Source: Amphritea opalescens
GTDB lineage: Bacteria > Pseudomonadota > Gammaproteobacteria > Pseudomonadales > Balneatricaceae
Length of the DNA stretch: 64,000 bases
NCBI RefSeq assembly: GCF_003957515.1
Contig: NZ_RQXW01000005.1
Location: 186,001-250,000 of the forward strand
Direction: 5' to 3'
Shown: positions 17,568 through 28,749 of the stretch, in pieces
How positions within the stretch are numbered: the first letter of the stretch is position 1
Layout: each line of letters starts with the position of its first letter
Notes under the pieces: generated by a model
Seen by the model: only the letters and a program-made list of their open reading frames with translations
The model's database searches: none
What the model was told of the DNA's origin: nothing
Program-made: the position numbers and the translations under genes

Positions 17568-20399
17568 ATGCAAGAAGGCATAATGGAGCTGATGTGGAAG
17601 AATGCCCATCTATACGGTGGCAACCTATCTTACATTGAGCAGCTATATGAATCCTATCTGATGGACCCCAACGCGATTCCTCAGGAATGGCGTGACGAAT
17701 TTGATCGACTCCCCAAAGTCGGCGACAACCTGACCCAGGATGTTCCTCATTCTCCGGTTCGGGATCATTTCCTCTATTTATCTCAACATCAGCGTCATAG
17801 CGCGGCTGCCAATGGTAGCGGTAATAGTTCTGATCATGAGCAGAAGCAGATCCGTGTATTGCGGATGATTAATGCTTACCGGGTGCGTGGCCATCAGGCG
17901 GCGGATATCGATCCGTTAGACCTAAGCAAGCGCGAGCCGGTGCCGGATCTTGATCCGCGTTTTCATGAGCTGTCTGAAGCTGATTTCGATACGACCTTCC
18001 AAACAGGTTCACTGTTTTTTGGTGGTGAAGAGGCGACGCTTAAAGAGATCCTTGATGATCTCAAGAAGACCTACTGTACAACAGTGGGTGCTGAGTATAT
18101 GCATATTGTTGATACTCAGGAAAAACGCTGGATTCAATCACGCTTAGAGCCTGTTCGCTCTCATCCATCGGTGGATGCCGATAGAAAGATGATGGTGCTT
18201 GAACGACTCACTGCCGCTGAAGGCCTCGAAAAATATTTAGGATCTCGCTTTGCGGGGGCTAAACGTTTCGGTCTTGAAGGTGGTGAATCCCTGATCGTTT
18301 CACTGAATACATTGATTCAGCGTGCCGGAAAACAGGGTGCCCGTGAAGTTGTGATCGGCATGGCTCACCGGGGGCGTTTGAATACCCTAGTGAATATTTT
18401 CGGTAAGAGCCCAACTGAGTTGTTCGGTGAGTTCGAAGGCAAGAAAACGCTGGAAACATCGGGTGATGTTAAGTATCACCAAGGCTTCTCATCGAATGTG
18501 ATGACCGGTGGTGGTGAAGTTCACCTAGCGATGGCGTTTAACCCATCCCACCTAGAGATCTCTTCGCCGGTAGTTGAAGGCTCGGTACGTGCCCGTCAAG
18601 ATCGTCGTGAAGATGCGGTTGGTACTACGGTTGTGCCGGTGAACATTCACGGTGACCAAGCGTTTGCGGGTCAGGGTGTGGTGATGGAGACGTTCCAAAT
18701 GTCTCAGACCCGTGCTTATAAAACCGGTGGTACGATTCACCTCGTGGTAAATAACCAAGTTGGTTTTACCACCAATAAACAAGAAGACTCCCGTTCAACT
18801 GAATACTGTACTGATATCGCGAAAATGGTTCAGGCACCAATCTTCCATGTAAATGGTGATGACCCTGAAGCCGTACGTTTTGTTACGCAGCTAGCCGTTG
18901 ATTATCGGACTGAGTTTAAGAAAGACGTTGTCATCGATCTGGTCTGTTATCGCCGTCGTGGTCATAACGAAGCGGATGAGCCGTCAGGCACGCAGCCATT
19001 GATGTATAAACAGATCAAATTGCAGAAATCGACCCGTGAGCTCTATGCGCAGCAGTTGATCTCTGAAGGCCTGCTGACTGCTGAACAAAGTAAACAGCTA
19101 GAGCTAGATTACCGTAAAGATCTGGAAGAGGGTAAGCATGTAACCCATTCCTTGGTATTGGAACCTAACCAAGAGCTATTCGTTGATTGGACGCCTTACT
19201 TAGGACACCAGTGGTCATTTGATTGCGATACCCGCGTTGATAACAAACTGTTGCAAGAGCTGGGTACTAAAATCTGTGAAGTGCCTGAAGGCTTCCAGGT
19301 TCAGCGTCAAGTGCAAAAAATCTATGATGACCGCAAACGTATGGCGGTCGGTGCGATGCAACTTAACTGGGGTATGGCTGAATCATTGGCTTATGCCACT
19401 ATCTTGGCTGAAGGCTTCCCTGTTCGTTTGACCGGTCAGGATGTTGGACGTGGTACCTTCTCTCACCGTCACGCGGTATTGCATGATCAACGTAATGGTG
19501 ACGTGTATGAACCACTGAAAAACATTGCTGCTGATCAACCGGTACTGACTCTGCACGACTCATTCCTTTCTGAGGAAGCGGTGCTGGCTTTTGAGTATGG
19601 TTACTCAACTACCATGCCGAATGCCTTGGTTATTTGGGAAGCTCAGTTTGGTGATTTTGCCAACGGTGCGCAGGTTGTTATCGATCAGTTCATTACTAGT
19701 GGTGAGCATAAGTGGGCGCGCCTGTGTGGTTTGACCATGCTGTTGCCTCATGGCTTCGAAGGGCAGGGCCCTGAGCACTCGTCAGCACGTTTGGAACGTT
19801 ACCTACAGTTGTGTGCAGAACACAATATTCAGGTGTGTGTTCCAACGACGCCGGCGCAGATGTTCCATCTATTACGTCGTCAGATTGTTCGCCCGCTGCG
19901 TAAGCCGTTGGTGGTCATGACGCCGAAGAGTTTGTTGCGTCATAAACAGGCGGTTTCCAGCTTGGAAGAGTTGTCCGATGGGGCGTTCTATCCGGTTATT
20001 GCTGAAACCGACACAATGGATCCTAAGAAGGTTAAACGCCTTGTACTCTGTAGCGGTAAGGTCTATTACGATCTCTATAATCGCCGTGCTGAGCTGGAAA
20101 AAGATGATGTTGCCATTATTCGTATTGAGCAGCTTTATCCGTTCCCAGAAGATCAGATGTATGATGCGATCAAGCAGTACACTAACCTTGAATCTGCCGT
20201 TTGGTGTCAGGAAGAGCCAATGAATCAGGGAGCATGGTATTGTTCGCAGCATCATATGCGCCATGCACTGGCTCGTCACAACGACAAGATTAATATGGAA
20301 GGTGTGGGTCGTCCACATGCCGCAGCTCCTGCCGTAGGTTACATTTCTGTACACCTTGAACAGCAGGAAAAACTGGTTAACGAAGCAATCAATGGCTAA
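17568..20399 (+). CDS. sucA: 2-oxoglutarate dehydrogenase E1 component
   Basis: Thiamine-diphosphate decarboxylase of the 2-oxoglutarate dehydrogenase complex, 943 residues, normal length. The N-terminal E2-binding region reads NLSYIEQLYESYLMDPNAIP. The TPP-binding region includes HGDQAFAGQGVVMETFQMS, and GMAHRGRLNTLVN and GRGTFSHRHAVL are typical. The ATG at 17568 gives MQEGIMELMWK, like Pseudomonas SucA. A second in-frame ATG at 17583 has the better AAGAAGG site, so the start is not fully certain. First gene of sucA-sucB-lpdA. Confidence 0.96.
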   Translation: MQEGIMELMWKNAHLYGGNLSYIEQLYESYLMDPNAIPQEWRDEFDRLPKVGDNLTQDVPHSPVRDHFLYLSQHQRHSAAANGSGNSSDHEQKQIRVLRMINAYRVRGHQAADIDPLDLSKREPVPDLDPRFHELSEADFDTTFQTGSLFFGGEEATLKEILDDLKKTYCTTVGAEYMHIVDTQEKRWIQSRLEPVRSHPSVDADRKMMVLERLTAAEGLEKYLGSRFAGAKRFGLEGGESLIVSLNTLIQRAGKQGAREVVIGMAHRGRLNTLVNIFGKSPTELFGEFEGKKTLETSGDVKYHQGFSSNVMTGGGEVHLAMAFNPSHLEISSPVVEGSVRARQDRREDAVGTTVVPVNIHGDQAFAGQGVVMETFQMSQTRAYKTGGTIHLVVNNQVGFTTNKQEDSRSTEYCTDIAKMVQAPIFHVNGDDPEAVRFVTQLAVDYRTEFKKDVVIDLVCYRRRGHNEADEPSGTQPLMYKQIKLQKSTRELYAQQLISEGLLTAEQSKQLELDYRKDLEEGKHVTHSLVLEPNQELFVDWTPYLGHQWSFDCDTRVDNKLLQELGTKICEVPEGFQVQRQVQKIYDDRKRMAVGAMQLNWGMAESLAYATILAEGFPVRLTGQDVGRGTFSHRHAVLHDQRNGDVYEPLKNIAADQPVLTLHDSFLSEEAVLAFEYGYSTTMPNALVIWEAQFGDFANGAQVVIDQFITSGEHKWARLCGLTMLLPHGFEGQGPEHSSARLERYLQLCAEHNIQVCVPTTPAQMFHLLRRQIVRPLRKPLVVMTPKSLLRHKQAVSSLEELSDGAFYPVIAETDTMDPKKVKRLVLCSGKVYYDLYNRRAELEKDDVAIIRIEQLYPFPEDQMYDAIKQYTNLESAVWCQEEPMNQGAWYCSQHHMRHALARHNDKINMEGVGRPHAAAPAVGYISVHLEQQEKLVNEAING

Positions 20400-20447
20400 C
20401 AGGCCAGACAAAAAAGCCTGTTATGTAGCACTGAGAAAGGAAAAGAC

Positions 20448-21656
20448 ATGTCAATCGAAATCAAAACGCCGACCTTCCCTGAATCCGTAGCCGACGGTAC
20501 TGTAGCGACCTGGCACAAACAACCAGGTGAGGCTTGTGCCACCGATGAGCTGATCGTTGATATTGAAACCGATAAAGTTGTATTGGAAGTCGTCGCACCA
20601 ACAGATGGTGTGCTTAAAGAGATCCTTAAAGGTGAAGGCGATACGGTACTGAGTGAAGAAGTACTGGCTATTTTTGAAGCGGGTGCTGCGGCGTCTGCTG
20701 CACCAGCGGCCGCTGAAGCACCTGCAGCCTCTGCGGATGCTTCTGCTTCGACGGATGCTGAAAAAGTCGGTCCAGCCGCACGCAAACTGATCGAAGAAAA
20801 TGGTCTGGATGCAAACCAGATCCCAGGTACTGGCAAAAATGGCGGTATCACTAAGGAAGATGTGGTTAACTTCCTGAAAACTAAACCTGCTGCCGCACCT
20901 GCTGCACCGGTTAAAGTTGATAATGCAGCCGCATTGAATATCGTTAGCGGTGAGCGAGTCGAGAAGCGTGTTCCAATGACACGTCTGCGTGCGACTATCG
21001 CCAAGCGTTTGGTTGAAGCGCAGCAAAGCGCTGCGATGCTGACAACTTACAACGAAGTGAACATGAAGCCGATCATGGAACTGCGTAAACAGTACAAAGA
21101 TCTGTTCGAGAAGACCCATAACGGTACTCGTTTAGGCTTTATGTCTTTCTTCGTTAAAGCTGCGACTGAAGCGCTGAAACGTTTCCCTGCCGTTAACGCA
21201 TCGATCGATGGTAACGACATGGTATATCACGGTTATCAAGATATCGGTGTTGCGGTATCGACTGAGCGTGGTTTGATGGTACCGGTTCTGCGTGATACTG
21301 ATGCGATGACACTGGCCGATGTTGAATCAACGATTGCCGATTTTGGTAAACGTGGTCGTGATGGCAAGTTGGGTCTTGATGATATGCAGGGCGGTACATT
21401 CACTATTACTAATGGTGGTGTATTTGGTTCGCTTATGTCGACTCCAATCTTGAATCCACCACAAACAGCTATCATGGGTATGCACAAAATCCAAGATCGT
21501 CCAATGGCGGTTAATGGACAGGTTGAAATTCTACCTATGATGTATCTGGCGCTGTCTTACGACCATCGTATGATTGATGGTAAGGAAGCAGTACAATTTC
21601 TCGTGACTATTAAAGACCTTCTAGAAGATCCAGCACGTATGTTGTTGGAAGTTTAA
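20448..21656 (+). CDS. sucB: Dihydrolipoamide succinyltransferase (E2 of 2-oxoglutarate dehydrogenase)
   Basis: Core E2 subunit, 402 residues. One N-terminal lipoyl domain has the lipoylated Lys in ETDKVVLEV (about residue 43). An Ala/Pro-rich linker leads to a peripheral subunit-binding domain ([12 protein letters not shown], about 107-145), a second linker, and the catalytic domain ending in SYDHRMIDG with H373 and D377. Strong ribosome site AGAAAGGAAA. Long open frames on the opposite strand here are by-products of codon bias. Confidence 0.97.
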   Translation: MSIEIKTPTFPESVADGTVATWHKQPGEACATDELIVDIETDKVVLEVVAPTDGVLKEILKGEGDTVLSEEVLAIFEAGAAASAAPAAAEAPAASADASASTDAEKVGPAARKLIEENGLDANQIPGTGKNGGITKEDVVNFLKTKPAAAPAAPVKVDNAAALNIVSGERVEKRVPMTRLRATIAKRLVEAQQSAAMLTTYNEVNMKPIMELRKQYKDLFEKTHNGTRLGFMSFFVKAATEALKRFPAVNASIDGNDMVYHGYQDIGVAVSTERGLMVPVLRDTDAMTLADVESTIADFGKRGRDGKLGLDDMQGGTFTITNGGVFGSLMSTPILNPPQTAIMGMHKIQDRPMAVNGQVEILPMMYLALSYDHRMIDGKEAVQFLVTIKDLLEDPARMLLEV

Positions 21657-21672
21657 TCTAGTCCATTAATAG

Positions 21673-23130
<1,458 letters not shown>

Positions 23131-23155
23131 TAGCTGTACAATAAGATTTTAAATT

Positions 23156-23183
23156 TCGGCCGGGTTCTTCCCGGCCGATTATT
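23156..23183 (+). terminator. Hairpin after lpdA
   Basis: A perfect 9-bp G+C-rich stem, TCGGCCGGG (23156-23164) and CCCGGCCGA (23170-23178), with a TTCTT loop is followed only by TTATTG. It is strong as a hairpin but weak in its T-run, so it may give partial read-through into sucCD or protect the upstream mRNA. Confidence 0.65.
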
Positions 23184-23188
23184 GTCGA

Positions 23189-23254
23189 AGGTGGGTTTTT
23201 CATCACCTGATACAATTGGGCTGCGAAAAGATACACTCTCCTATCTTTTGGCAG
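23189..23254 (+). promoter_or_regulatory. Structured leader of sucC
   Basis: Two stems precede sucC. AGGTG (23189-23193) pairs with CACCT (23204-23208). A longer hairpin has CTGC (23221-23224) with GCAG (23251-23254), one G-G mismatch, then AAAAGATA (23226-23233) with TATCTTTT (23242-23249) closing an 8-base loop, CACTCTCC. It ends 38 bases before the sucC ATG. A conserved sucC leader motif has been described in Pseudomonas; identity with it is untested. Confidence 0.5.
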
Positions 23255-23292
23255 GTTCCTAGATAAGTGTGAAATAGACGACGGATTAGAGC

Positions 23293-24459
23293 ATGAATCT
23301 TCATGAGTACCAAGGTAAACAGCTGTTTGCCGAATATGGTCTGCCGGTTTCAAAAGGAATCGCGGTAGATACTCCAGAAGCTGCTGCGGCAGCTGCTGAG
23401 AAAATTGGCGGTGATAAGTGGGTAGTTAAAACGCAGGTTCACGCAGGTGGCCGCGGTAAGGCTGGCGGCGTAAAGCTGATCAACTCTCCTGCTGAAGCAC
23501 AAGAATTCGCTGCTAAGTGGCTGGGTAAAAACCTGGTAACCTACCAAACTGACGCTAATGGTCAGCCTGTTTCCAAAATTCTGGTTGAAGACTGCACTGA
23601 TATTGCTAATGAGCTGTATCTGGGTGCGGTTGTTGATCGTTCATCTCGTCGTATCGTCTTCATGGCCTCAACTGAAGGTGGTGTTGAGATCGAGAAGGTT
23701 GCGGAAGAAACACCAGATAAAATCCTTAAAGCCACGATTGATCCAGTGACCGGTGCACAGCCATACCAGGCGCGTGAATTGGCATTCAAACTGGGTCTTG
23801 AAGGTGTTCAGATTAAGCAGTTTACCCAGATTTTCCTGGGCCTGGCTAAGATGTTCAAAGAGAAAGATCTGGCTCTGCTTGAAATCAACCCGCTGGTTAT
23901 TACTACCGAAGGCAACCTGCACTGCTTGGATGCTAAAGTAGCGATTGATGGTAACTCTGTTTACCGTCATAAAGATCTGCAAGCGATGCAAGATCCTTCA
24001 CAAGAAGACGAGCGTGAAGCACGCGCGGCTCAGTGGGAACTTAACTACGTAGCGCTGGATGGTACCATCGGTTGTATGGTTAACGGTGCTGGCTTGGCAA
24101 TGGGTACGATGGATATCGTTTCTTTGTTCGGCGGATTTCCGGCTAACTTCCTGGACGTTGGTGGCGGCGCAACTAAAGAGCGTGTTACCGAAGCTTTCAA
24201 GATTATTCTTGAAGATTCTAAGGTTAAAGCCGTTCTGGTTAACATCTTTGGCGGTATCGTACGTTGCGATCTGATTGCTGAAGGTATTATCGGCGCAGTG
24301 AAGGAAGTAGGCGTAAAAGTACCAGTAGTTGTACGTCTGGAAGGTAACAATGCAGAGCTTGGTTCTAAGCTACTGTCTGAGTCTGGTCTGGCTATCATTG
24401 CCGCGACTAGCCTGACAGATGCCGCTGAGCAAGCCGTTAAAGCAGCGGAGGGTAAATAA
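23293..24459 (+). CDS. sucC: Succinyl-CoA synthetase, beta subunit
   Basis: ADP-forming succinate-CoA ligase beta subunit, 388 residues, same length as E. coli. It begins [20 protein letters not shown] and has the ATP-grasp region with [14 protein letters not shown], the Mg-binding [10 protein letters not shown], and [13 protein letters not shown] in the C-terminal ligase domain. Its ribosome site is weak and lies behind the structured leader, which leaves room for translational control. Two bases separate it from sucD. Confidence 0.97.
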   Translation: MNLHEYQGKQLFAEYGLPVSKGIAVDTPEAAAAAAEKIGGDKWVVKTQVHAGGRGKAGGVKLINSPAEAQEFAAKWLGKNLVTYQTDANGQPVSKILVEDCTDIANELYLGAVVDRSSRRIVFMASTEGGVEIEKVAEETPDKILKATIDPVTGAQPYQARELAFKLGLEGVQIKQFTQIFLGLAKMFKEKDLALLEINPLVITTEGNLHCLDAKVAIDGNSVYRHKDLQAMQDPSQEDEREARAAQWELNYVALDGTIGCMVNGAGLAMGTMDIVSLFGGFPANFLDVGGGATKERVTEAFKIILEDSKVKAVLVNIFGGIVRCDLIAEGIIGAVKEVGVKVPVVVRLEGNNAELGSKLLSESGLAIIAATSLTDAAEQAVKAAEGK

Positions 24460-24461
24460 CA

Positions 24462-25337
24462 ATGTCCGTTCTGATTAATAAAGACACCAAAGTAATCTGT
24501 CAAGGTTTCACTGGTGGTCAGGGTACCTTCCACTCTGAACAAGCGATTGCTTACGGTACTAAAATGGTCGGTGGTGTTACACCGGGTAAAGGCGGTACTG
24601 AGCATTTAGGTCTGCCTGTATTTAATACGGTTGCCGAAGCGGTTGAAGTAACGGGTGCTGAAGCGTCTGTTATCTACGTACCTGCTGCTTTCTGTAAGGA
24701 TTCTATCCTTGAAGCGGCTAACAGCGGCATCAAGCTGATCGTTTGTATCACTGAGCACATCCCAGTTCTTGATATGCTGGAATGTAAAGTGGTATGTGAC
24801 AATCTAGGTGTTCGTCTGATCGGACCAAACTGCCCGGGTGTTATCACGCCGGGAGAGTGTAAGATTGGTATCATGCCAGGCCACATTCATCTGCCAGGTA
24901 AGGTCGGAATCGTTTCACGTTCCGGTACCCTGACTTATGAAGCGGTTAAGCAGACTACAGATGCTGGCTTCGGTCAGTCTACCTGTGTCGGTATTGGTGG
25001 TGACCCAATCCCAGGCTCTAACTTCATCGATATTCTGGAACTGTTCCAGAACGATCCACAGACTGAAGCGATTGTTATGATCGGTGAGATCGGTGGTTCT
25101 GCTGAAGAAGAAGCGGCAGCTTACATCAAAGCTAACGTAACTAAGCCTGTTGTTTCTTACATCGCTGGTGTTACTGCACCTGCTGGTAAGCGTATGGGTC
25201 ATGCTGGCGCGATCATCTCTGGTGGTAAAGGTACAGCAGACGAGAAGTTTGCTGCTCTGGAAGCTGCTGGTGTTAAAACCGTTCGTTCCCTTGCTCAGAT
25301 CGCTGACGGTCTGCGTGAAGTAACTGGCTGGAAATAA
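24462..25337 (+). CDS. sucD: Succinyl-CoA synthetase, alpha subunit
   Basis: Alpha subunit that binds CoA and carries the phosphohistidine intermediate. The 291 residues start [21 protein letters not shown]. The CoA-binding Rossmann fold has [15 protein letters not shown], and the phosphorylated histidine is H247 in [14 protein letters not shown] terminator follows 64 bases after the stop. Confidence 0.97.
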   Translation: MSVLINKDTKVICQGFTGGQGTFHSEQAIAYGTKMVGGVTPGKGGTEHLGLPVFNTVAEAVEVTGAEASVIYVPAAFCKDSILEAANSGIKLIVCITEHIPVLDMLECKVVCDNLGVRLIGPNCPGVITPGECKIGIMPGHIHLPGKVGIVSRSGTLTYEAVKQTTDAGFGQSTCVGIGGDPIPGSNFIDILELFQNDPQTEAIVMIGEIGGSAEEEAAAYIKANVTKPVVSYIAGVTAPAGKRMGHAGAIISGGKGTADEKFAALEAAGVKTVRSLAQIADGLREVTGWK

Positions 25338-25398
25338 ACGCACAGCGTTTTTCGAGTTGTTATGAGTGCTTGGCTACTTGTTAACGACTCGATGTTAG

Positions 25399-25424
25399 AA
25401 AAACCGCCTATTGGCGGTTTTTTT
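25399..25424 (+). terminator. Intrinsic terminator of sucCD
   Basis: AAACCGCC (25401-25408) and GGCGGTTT (25413-25420) form a perfect 8-bp stem around TATT, followed by TTTT. Confidence 0.93.
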
Positions 25425-25490
25425 GTGCCTGTTGATTGCGTTTGATTCTTATCTGCAGGTATTCTGGTTTGATCTATTAAAGGAGTTGTT

Positions 25491-25769
25491 ATGAGTCTGT
25501 TTTCTACTATCAAATCGGTTTTTGGTGCGGCGGATAAAAAGCCGGAAGAGCCTCAAGAGTTGCCATCAGAAGAGTATCAAGGCTTCACGATTACGCCGGC
25601 GCCTGTGCAGGAAGATGGCGGCTATCGTGTTAATGGGGTAATCAGTAAGGGTGAGCAGAGCCATCGGTTTATTCGGGCTGATATGCTGCCCTCGAGTGAT
25701 AGCTGTGCTGCAGAGATGGTGCGTAAAGCGAAACAGATGATTGATCAGCAGGGTGATGGGATCTTTTAG
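25491..25769 (+). CDS. HlyU family protein
   Basis: Small protein of 92 residues resembling the HlyU family: after a short amphipathic start comes YQGFTITPAPVQEDGGYRVNG, then HRFIRADMLPS and a C-terminal MVRKAKQMIDQQGD. Family members were named after the Vibrio haemolysin activator but lack the ArsR-type helix-turn-helix of Vibrio cholerae HlyU, so a DNA-binding role should not be assumed. Strong AAAGGAG site. Five bases separate it from the MOSC gene, so the two are probably co-transcribed. Confidence 0.8.
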   Translation: MSLFSTIKSVFGAADKKPEEPQELPSEEYQGFTITPAPVQEDGGYRVNGVISKGEQSHRFIRADMLPSSDSCAAEMVRKAKQMIDQQGDGIF

Positions 25770-25774
25770 TCGCC

Positions 25775-26293
25775 ATGACGCAAAAACAGCTGTTTGCTCG
25801 CTATGGAAAAGATCTTAAACCTGGCAGGCTTGAATGGATCGGCCTACGGCCGGGGCGTAAGCAGACGATGCTTGTGGTTGACGCTGCACAGGCGCTTGCA
25901 GGTTTAGGTCTTGAAGGTGATCATCGGTGTGCCAAAACGCCAGGTTCTGCGCGGCAGGTCACACTGATCTCCAGTGAGTTCATCGGTTTGATTGAAACCT
26001 ATACGGGTATCAGGCAGATAGATCCAAGTTTGCTACGACGTAATATGGTTGTCAGTGGTATCAATCTCAATGCGCTGCGGCATCAAACATTTAGTATTGG
26101 TGGTGCGATATTCGAAGCAACGGCATTATGTCACCCCTGTGTGCGGATGAATCAAGCGCTAGGGCAGGGCGGTGCAGCCGCGATGTTAGGCTATGGCGGG
26201 CTCTGTGCGCGCATTCTGCAATCAGGACCTGTGCAGCTAGGTGATCCGTTAATACCGTTAGAGGTTACTGAGAGCGGCTTGTCGGTGTATTAA
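25775..26293 (+). CDS. MOSC domain-containing protein
   Basis: A 172-residue protein made of one MOSC (molybdenum cofactor sulfurase C-terminal) domain. The N-terminal half has LEGDHRCAKTPGSARQVTLIS, and the conserved cysteine region reads ALCHPCVRMNQALG, followed by GYGGLCARI. MOSC proteins deliver or handle activated sulfur or reduce N-hydroxylated compounds with the molybdenum cofactor. The exact role here is unknown. It follows the HlyU-like gene closely. Confidence 0.87.
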   Translation: MTQKQLFARYGKDLKPGRLEWIGLRPGRKQTMLVVDAAQALAGLGLEGDHRCAKTPGSARQVTLISSEFIGLIETYTGIRQIDPSLLRRNMVVSGINLNALRHQTFSIGGAIFEATALCHPCVRMNQALGQGGAAAMLGYGGLCARILQSGPVQLGDPLIPLEVTESGLSVY

Positions 26294-26413
26294 CTTAAGG
26301 CTTACTCTTTAGTCGTCAAGAGAGCGACTAAGTCGATAATCGTTGATGGGCAGAGCTTTGCTTTGATGAGGTGAAGGGGCAGTAATAAGCGAGTTGGCGG
26401 TCATGCAGATAAT

Positions 26414-26447
26414 GAGCCTCAAGCAGGTATTGGCCCTGTTGAGGCTC
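26414..26447. repeat. Long hairpin downstream of nhaA and the MOSC gene
   Basis: GAGCCTCAA (26414-26422) pairs with TTGAGGCTC (26439-26447), and inside it CAGG (26424-26427) pairs with CCTG (26435-26438), for 13 base pairs in all. It lies between two convergent genes and has no T-run on either strand; possibly a shared transcript-end structure. Confidence 0.55.
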
Positions 26448-26461
26448 GTTGATAAAGCGCC

Positions 26462-27850
26462 TTAGTGTTGCTCAGTATCCTCGGTTTTTGCAGGTTTTAT
26501 GGTTTTAAAGTAAAGCCAGGCAAAGCCGATGAGGCCGGAGATCAGTGAAGCAAACAGGATGCCGGTTTTTGCCATTAATAGATCGGATGGGTATTGGGCA
26601 AAGCCTAGCTCTGCGATAAATATCGACATGGTAAAACCGATACCACCCATAAAGGCGACGCCGATAATATGGTTGAAATTTAAACCTTTAGGCAATGAAC
26701 TCACACCGAATTTAACCGCCAGCCAAGTAAAGCCCGCAATACCGATCAATTTACCAAAGATGAGACCCGCGCCGATACCGACAGTCACCGGATGTGAGAT
26801 CACTTCGCCAAATTCAGCCCAGTTAATGGGTACGCCCGCATTGGCTAAGGCAAAGATAGGAATAATCAGGTAAGCCGAGGGTAGGTGAAGCTTATGTTCG
26901 AGTACCTGGGCGGGTGCTTGAACTTTGTATACCCCTTGGCCAAGCGCGCGAACGCGTGATCTTAATGCGTCATTGAGGATGATGTTATCGTTTTGTCCAA
27001 AGATGCTTTTAATATGAGCGGCACTCTCGTTGACGAGAGTGAGAAAGCGTTTCGGATCATACTTAGGTTTCATCGGGATGGTAAAGGCGAGTAAGACACC
27101 GGCAAGCGTCGCGTGTACGCCGCTTTTTAGCATTGCGATCCAGAGAATAACGCCAATCAGGGAGTAAGGCATGATACGCCTGACGCCTCCGAGGTTGAGG
27201 CCAATCAAGATCAAGATCGTAAAACCAGCGGTCAGTAGTGCCGATAGGTTGATTGTCTCAGTATAAAAGACAGCAATCACCACCACAGCACCAAGGTCAT
27301 CGACAATCGCTAGGGCCACCAGAAACATCAGCAGGTTTTGTGGTATGCGGTTGCCAAGCAGTGCTAACGCGCCAAGGGCGAAGGCGATATCGGTCGCCAT
27401 AGGGATGCCCCAGCCGTCCAGGGTATGACCTTCAGGATTGATAGCCGCGTAGATCAGCGCGGGCATGAGCATACCGCCGACGGCGGCAATGATGGGCAGG
27501 GAGGCTTGCTTAACATTAGCCAGTTCGCCCACCAGTAGTTCCCGCTTAAGCTCGAGGCCCACGACGAGAAAGAACAGGGCCATCAAACCATCATTGATCC
27601 AGTGGTGCAGTGTTTTGGATAGTTGGAAGCCTTCGAAGCCGATAACGAAGTGGGTTTGCAGTATGTGATGGTAACTCTCATTGAGTTGTGTGTTGGCAAT
27701 AATAAGTGCGACCACCGCAAACAGCATCAGCAAGATACCACTGGTTGTTTGGCGATGAATAAACTCCTCGAGAGGGGTCAGAATAGTCGCGAAAGCTTTT
27801 TCCCAGGGTGCGGTATACACTTTACCTGCAGCCTTACTTTTACGTCTCAT
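26462..27850 (-). CDS. nhaA: Na+/H+ antiporter NhaA
   Basis: Inner-membrane sodium/proton antiporter for salt and alkaline pH tolerance, 462 residues versus 388 in E. coli; the extra length is an N-terminal basic extension and a longer central loop. The family motifs are ATDIAFALGALALLG followed by LAIVDDLGAVVVIA, which carries the paired aspartates for ion binding, and GGIGFTMSIFI near the end. About ten to twelve transmembrane helices. The ATG has GGAGTCACC directly upstream. It fits a marine lifestyle. Confidence 0.94.
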   Translation of the reverse strand: MRRKSKAAGKVYTAPWEKAFATILTPLEEFIHRQTTSGILLMLFAVVALIIANTQLNESYHHILQTHFVIGFEGFQLSKTLHHWINDGLMALFFLVVGLELKRELLVGELANVKQASLPIIAAVGGMLMPALIYAAINPEGHTLDGWGIPMATDIAFALGALALLGNRIPQNLLMFLVALAIVDDLGAVVVIAVFYTETINLSALLTAGFTILILIGLNLGGVRRIMPYSLIGVILWIAMLKSGVHATLAGVLLAFTIPMKPKYDPKRFLTLVNESAAHIKSIFGQNDNIILNDALRSRVRALGQGVYKVQAPAQVLEHKLHLPSAYLIIPIFALANAGVPINWAEFGEVISHPVTVGIGAGLIFGKLIGIAGFTWLAVKFGVSSLPKGLNFNHIIGVAFMGGIGFTMSIFIAELGFAQYPSDLLMAKTGILFASLISGLIGFAWLYFKTIKPAKTEDTEQH

Positions 27851-27945
27851 TGGTGACTCCTGATTTCTGTAATCGGCTATTGAATCGTGTTGCTATCATA
27901 AACATAAGTAATCTGTTGTTCTATCTATGGATGGGTGTGAAGCGA

Positions 27946-28332
27946 TTACTCGCAAGGGTAGAGTGATTTAATGGTGTTATAGACAATCGCGTCGCGCTGC
28001 ATCGTTTCGGGATAGGTTCTGCTTTCTAAGGCTTCGCTGACATTGCTAACGACGGTTTCGTCATCGATGTCTTTAGGGAGACAAAAGCCTGCGAGATAGG
28101 TCGCTTGCGAGTCGGGGTGTTTCTTGCCCAAACGTGTGCGGTAGGCGCGCTGTATAAAATCGCTTTCATTGCCTGAGTTGATATTTTTAATAATCGCACC
28201 ATCGGTTAAGTTGGCGCCGGCGAGAAAGCCTGCAATGTATTCTGCAGAGATGTCGTGGTTATGTTGCTCGGCAAACGCAGTGGGAACAGTCATAAAGGTC
28301 ATTGCGAAAACGAAAGTCATAGTTTTTTTCAT
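27946..28332 (-). CDS. Secreted Rap1a/Tai-like protein
   Basis: A 128-residue exported protein with a clear signal peptide (MKKTMTFVFAMTFMTV...AFA). The mature part has YIAGFLAGANL near its start, AGFCLPKDIDDETVV in the middle and a C-terminal SLYPCE. The spacing of FCLP and the final PC resembles the Rap1a/Tai fold, whose known members are periplasmic immunity proteins of type VI secretion effectors; the two cysteines would form the disulfide. No effector or secretion gene lies in the window, so the immunity role is only inferred. Good AAGGAAA site. Confidence 0.6.
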   Translation of the reverse strand: MKKTMTFVFAMTFMTVPTAFAEQHNHDISAEYIAGFLAGANLTDGAIIKNINSGNESDFIQRAYRTRLGKKHPDSQATYLAGFCLPKDIDDETVVSNVSEALESRTYPETMQRDAIVYNTIKSLYPCE

Positions 28333-28700
28333 GATGGGTTTCCTTAAATTACAATTGTCTGTTCGGGATTGCCTAGGGGTGAAAGTTGGTGCGTCAGCTT
28401 TTGAGTGTAAAAAGCATTAGAGCACAGATGTGTGGTAGGGAAGATGACATGACCGCGTTTGTTGCCCTGTTGGTTGATACGGATAGTTGAATTTCCTGTG
28501 TCTGTCGCATGATTGATAATCGATTATTGTGCTTTATTAAGCTAGAGATTAGCAGAGGGTGGCGCGCTGTTGCAACTGAATCATGCGTTAGATGGCGGAT
28601 GCTTGACTTGATTGTTATTGGTTACACTTCAATACCTTGGTGACGTCTTGTTGTTGTGCTGATCAGCCTCATATTGGTGCTGAATGCCTTTATTTTAGAC
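28333..28700. other. Gene-free region between the Rap1a-like gene and deaD
   Basis: About 370 bases without a credible gene. It contains a perfect 12-base palindrome, ATAATCGATTAT, at 28516-28527, possibly a regulator site for the Rap1a-like gene that starts 185 bases away. Nothing else is recognisable. Confidence 0.5.
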
Positions 28701-28729
28701 AAAAAAAGAGAGCCGGAAGGCTCTCTCTT
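28701..28729 (-). terminator. Intrinsic terminator of deaD
   Basis: On the minus strand an AGAGAGCC/GGCTCTCT stem with a TTCC loop is followed by a run of seven T (28707-28701), about 20 bases after the deaD stop. Confidence 0.9.
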
Positions 28730-28749
28730 ATGATGCTGCTTAAGTGCGC

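Noticed and set aside
20396-21119. Long antisense open frames (about 200 codons each) inside sucB
   Set aside because: Ala- and Ser-rich mirror images of the sucB linkers; no ribosome sites or family match.
24045-24605. 186-codon antisense open frame across sucC-sucD
   Set aside because: Shadow of two highly biased genes; no independent evidence.
28511-28530. Possible Fur box near the palindrome ATAATCGATTAT
   Set aside because: The symmetry is centred on CG and does not align to the Fur 19-mer spacing; no iron gene is adjacent.
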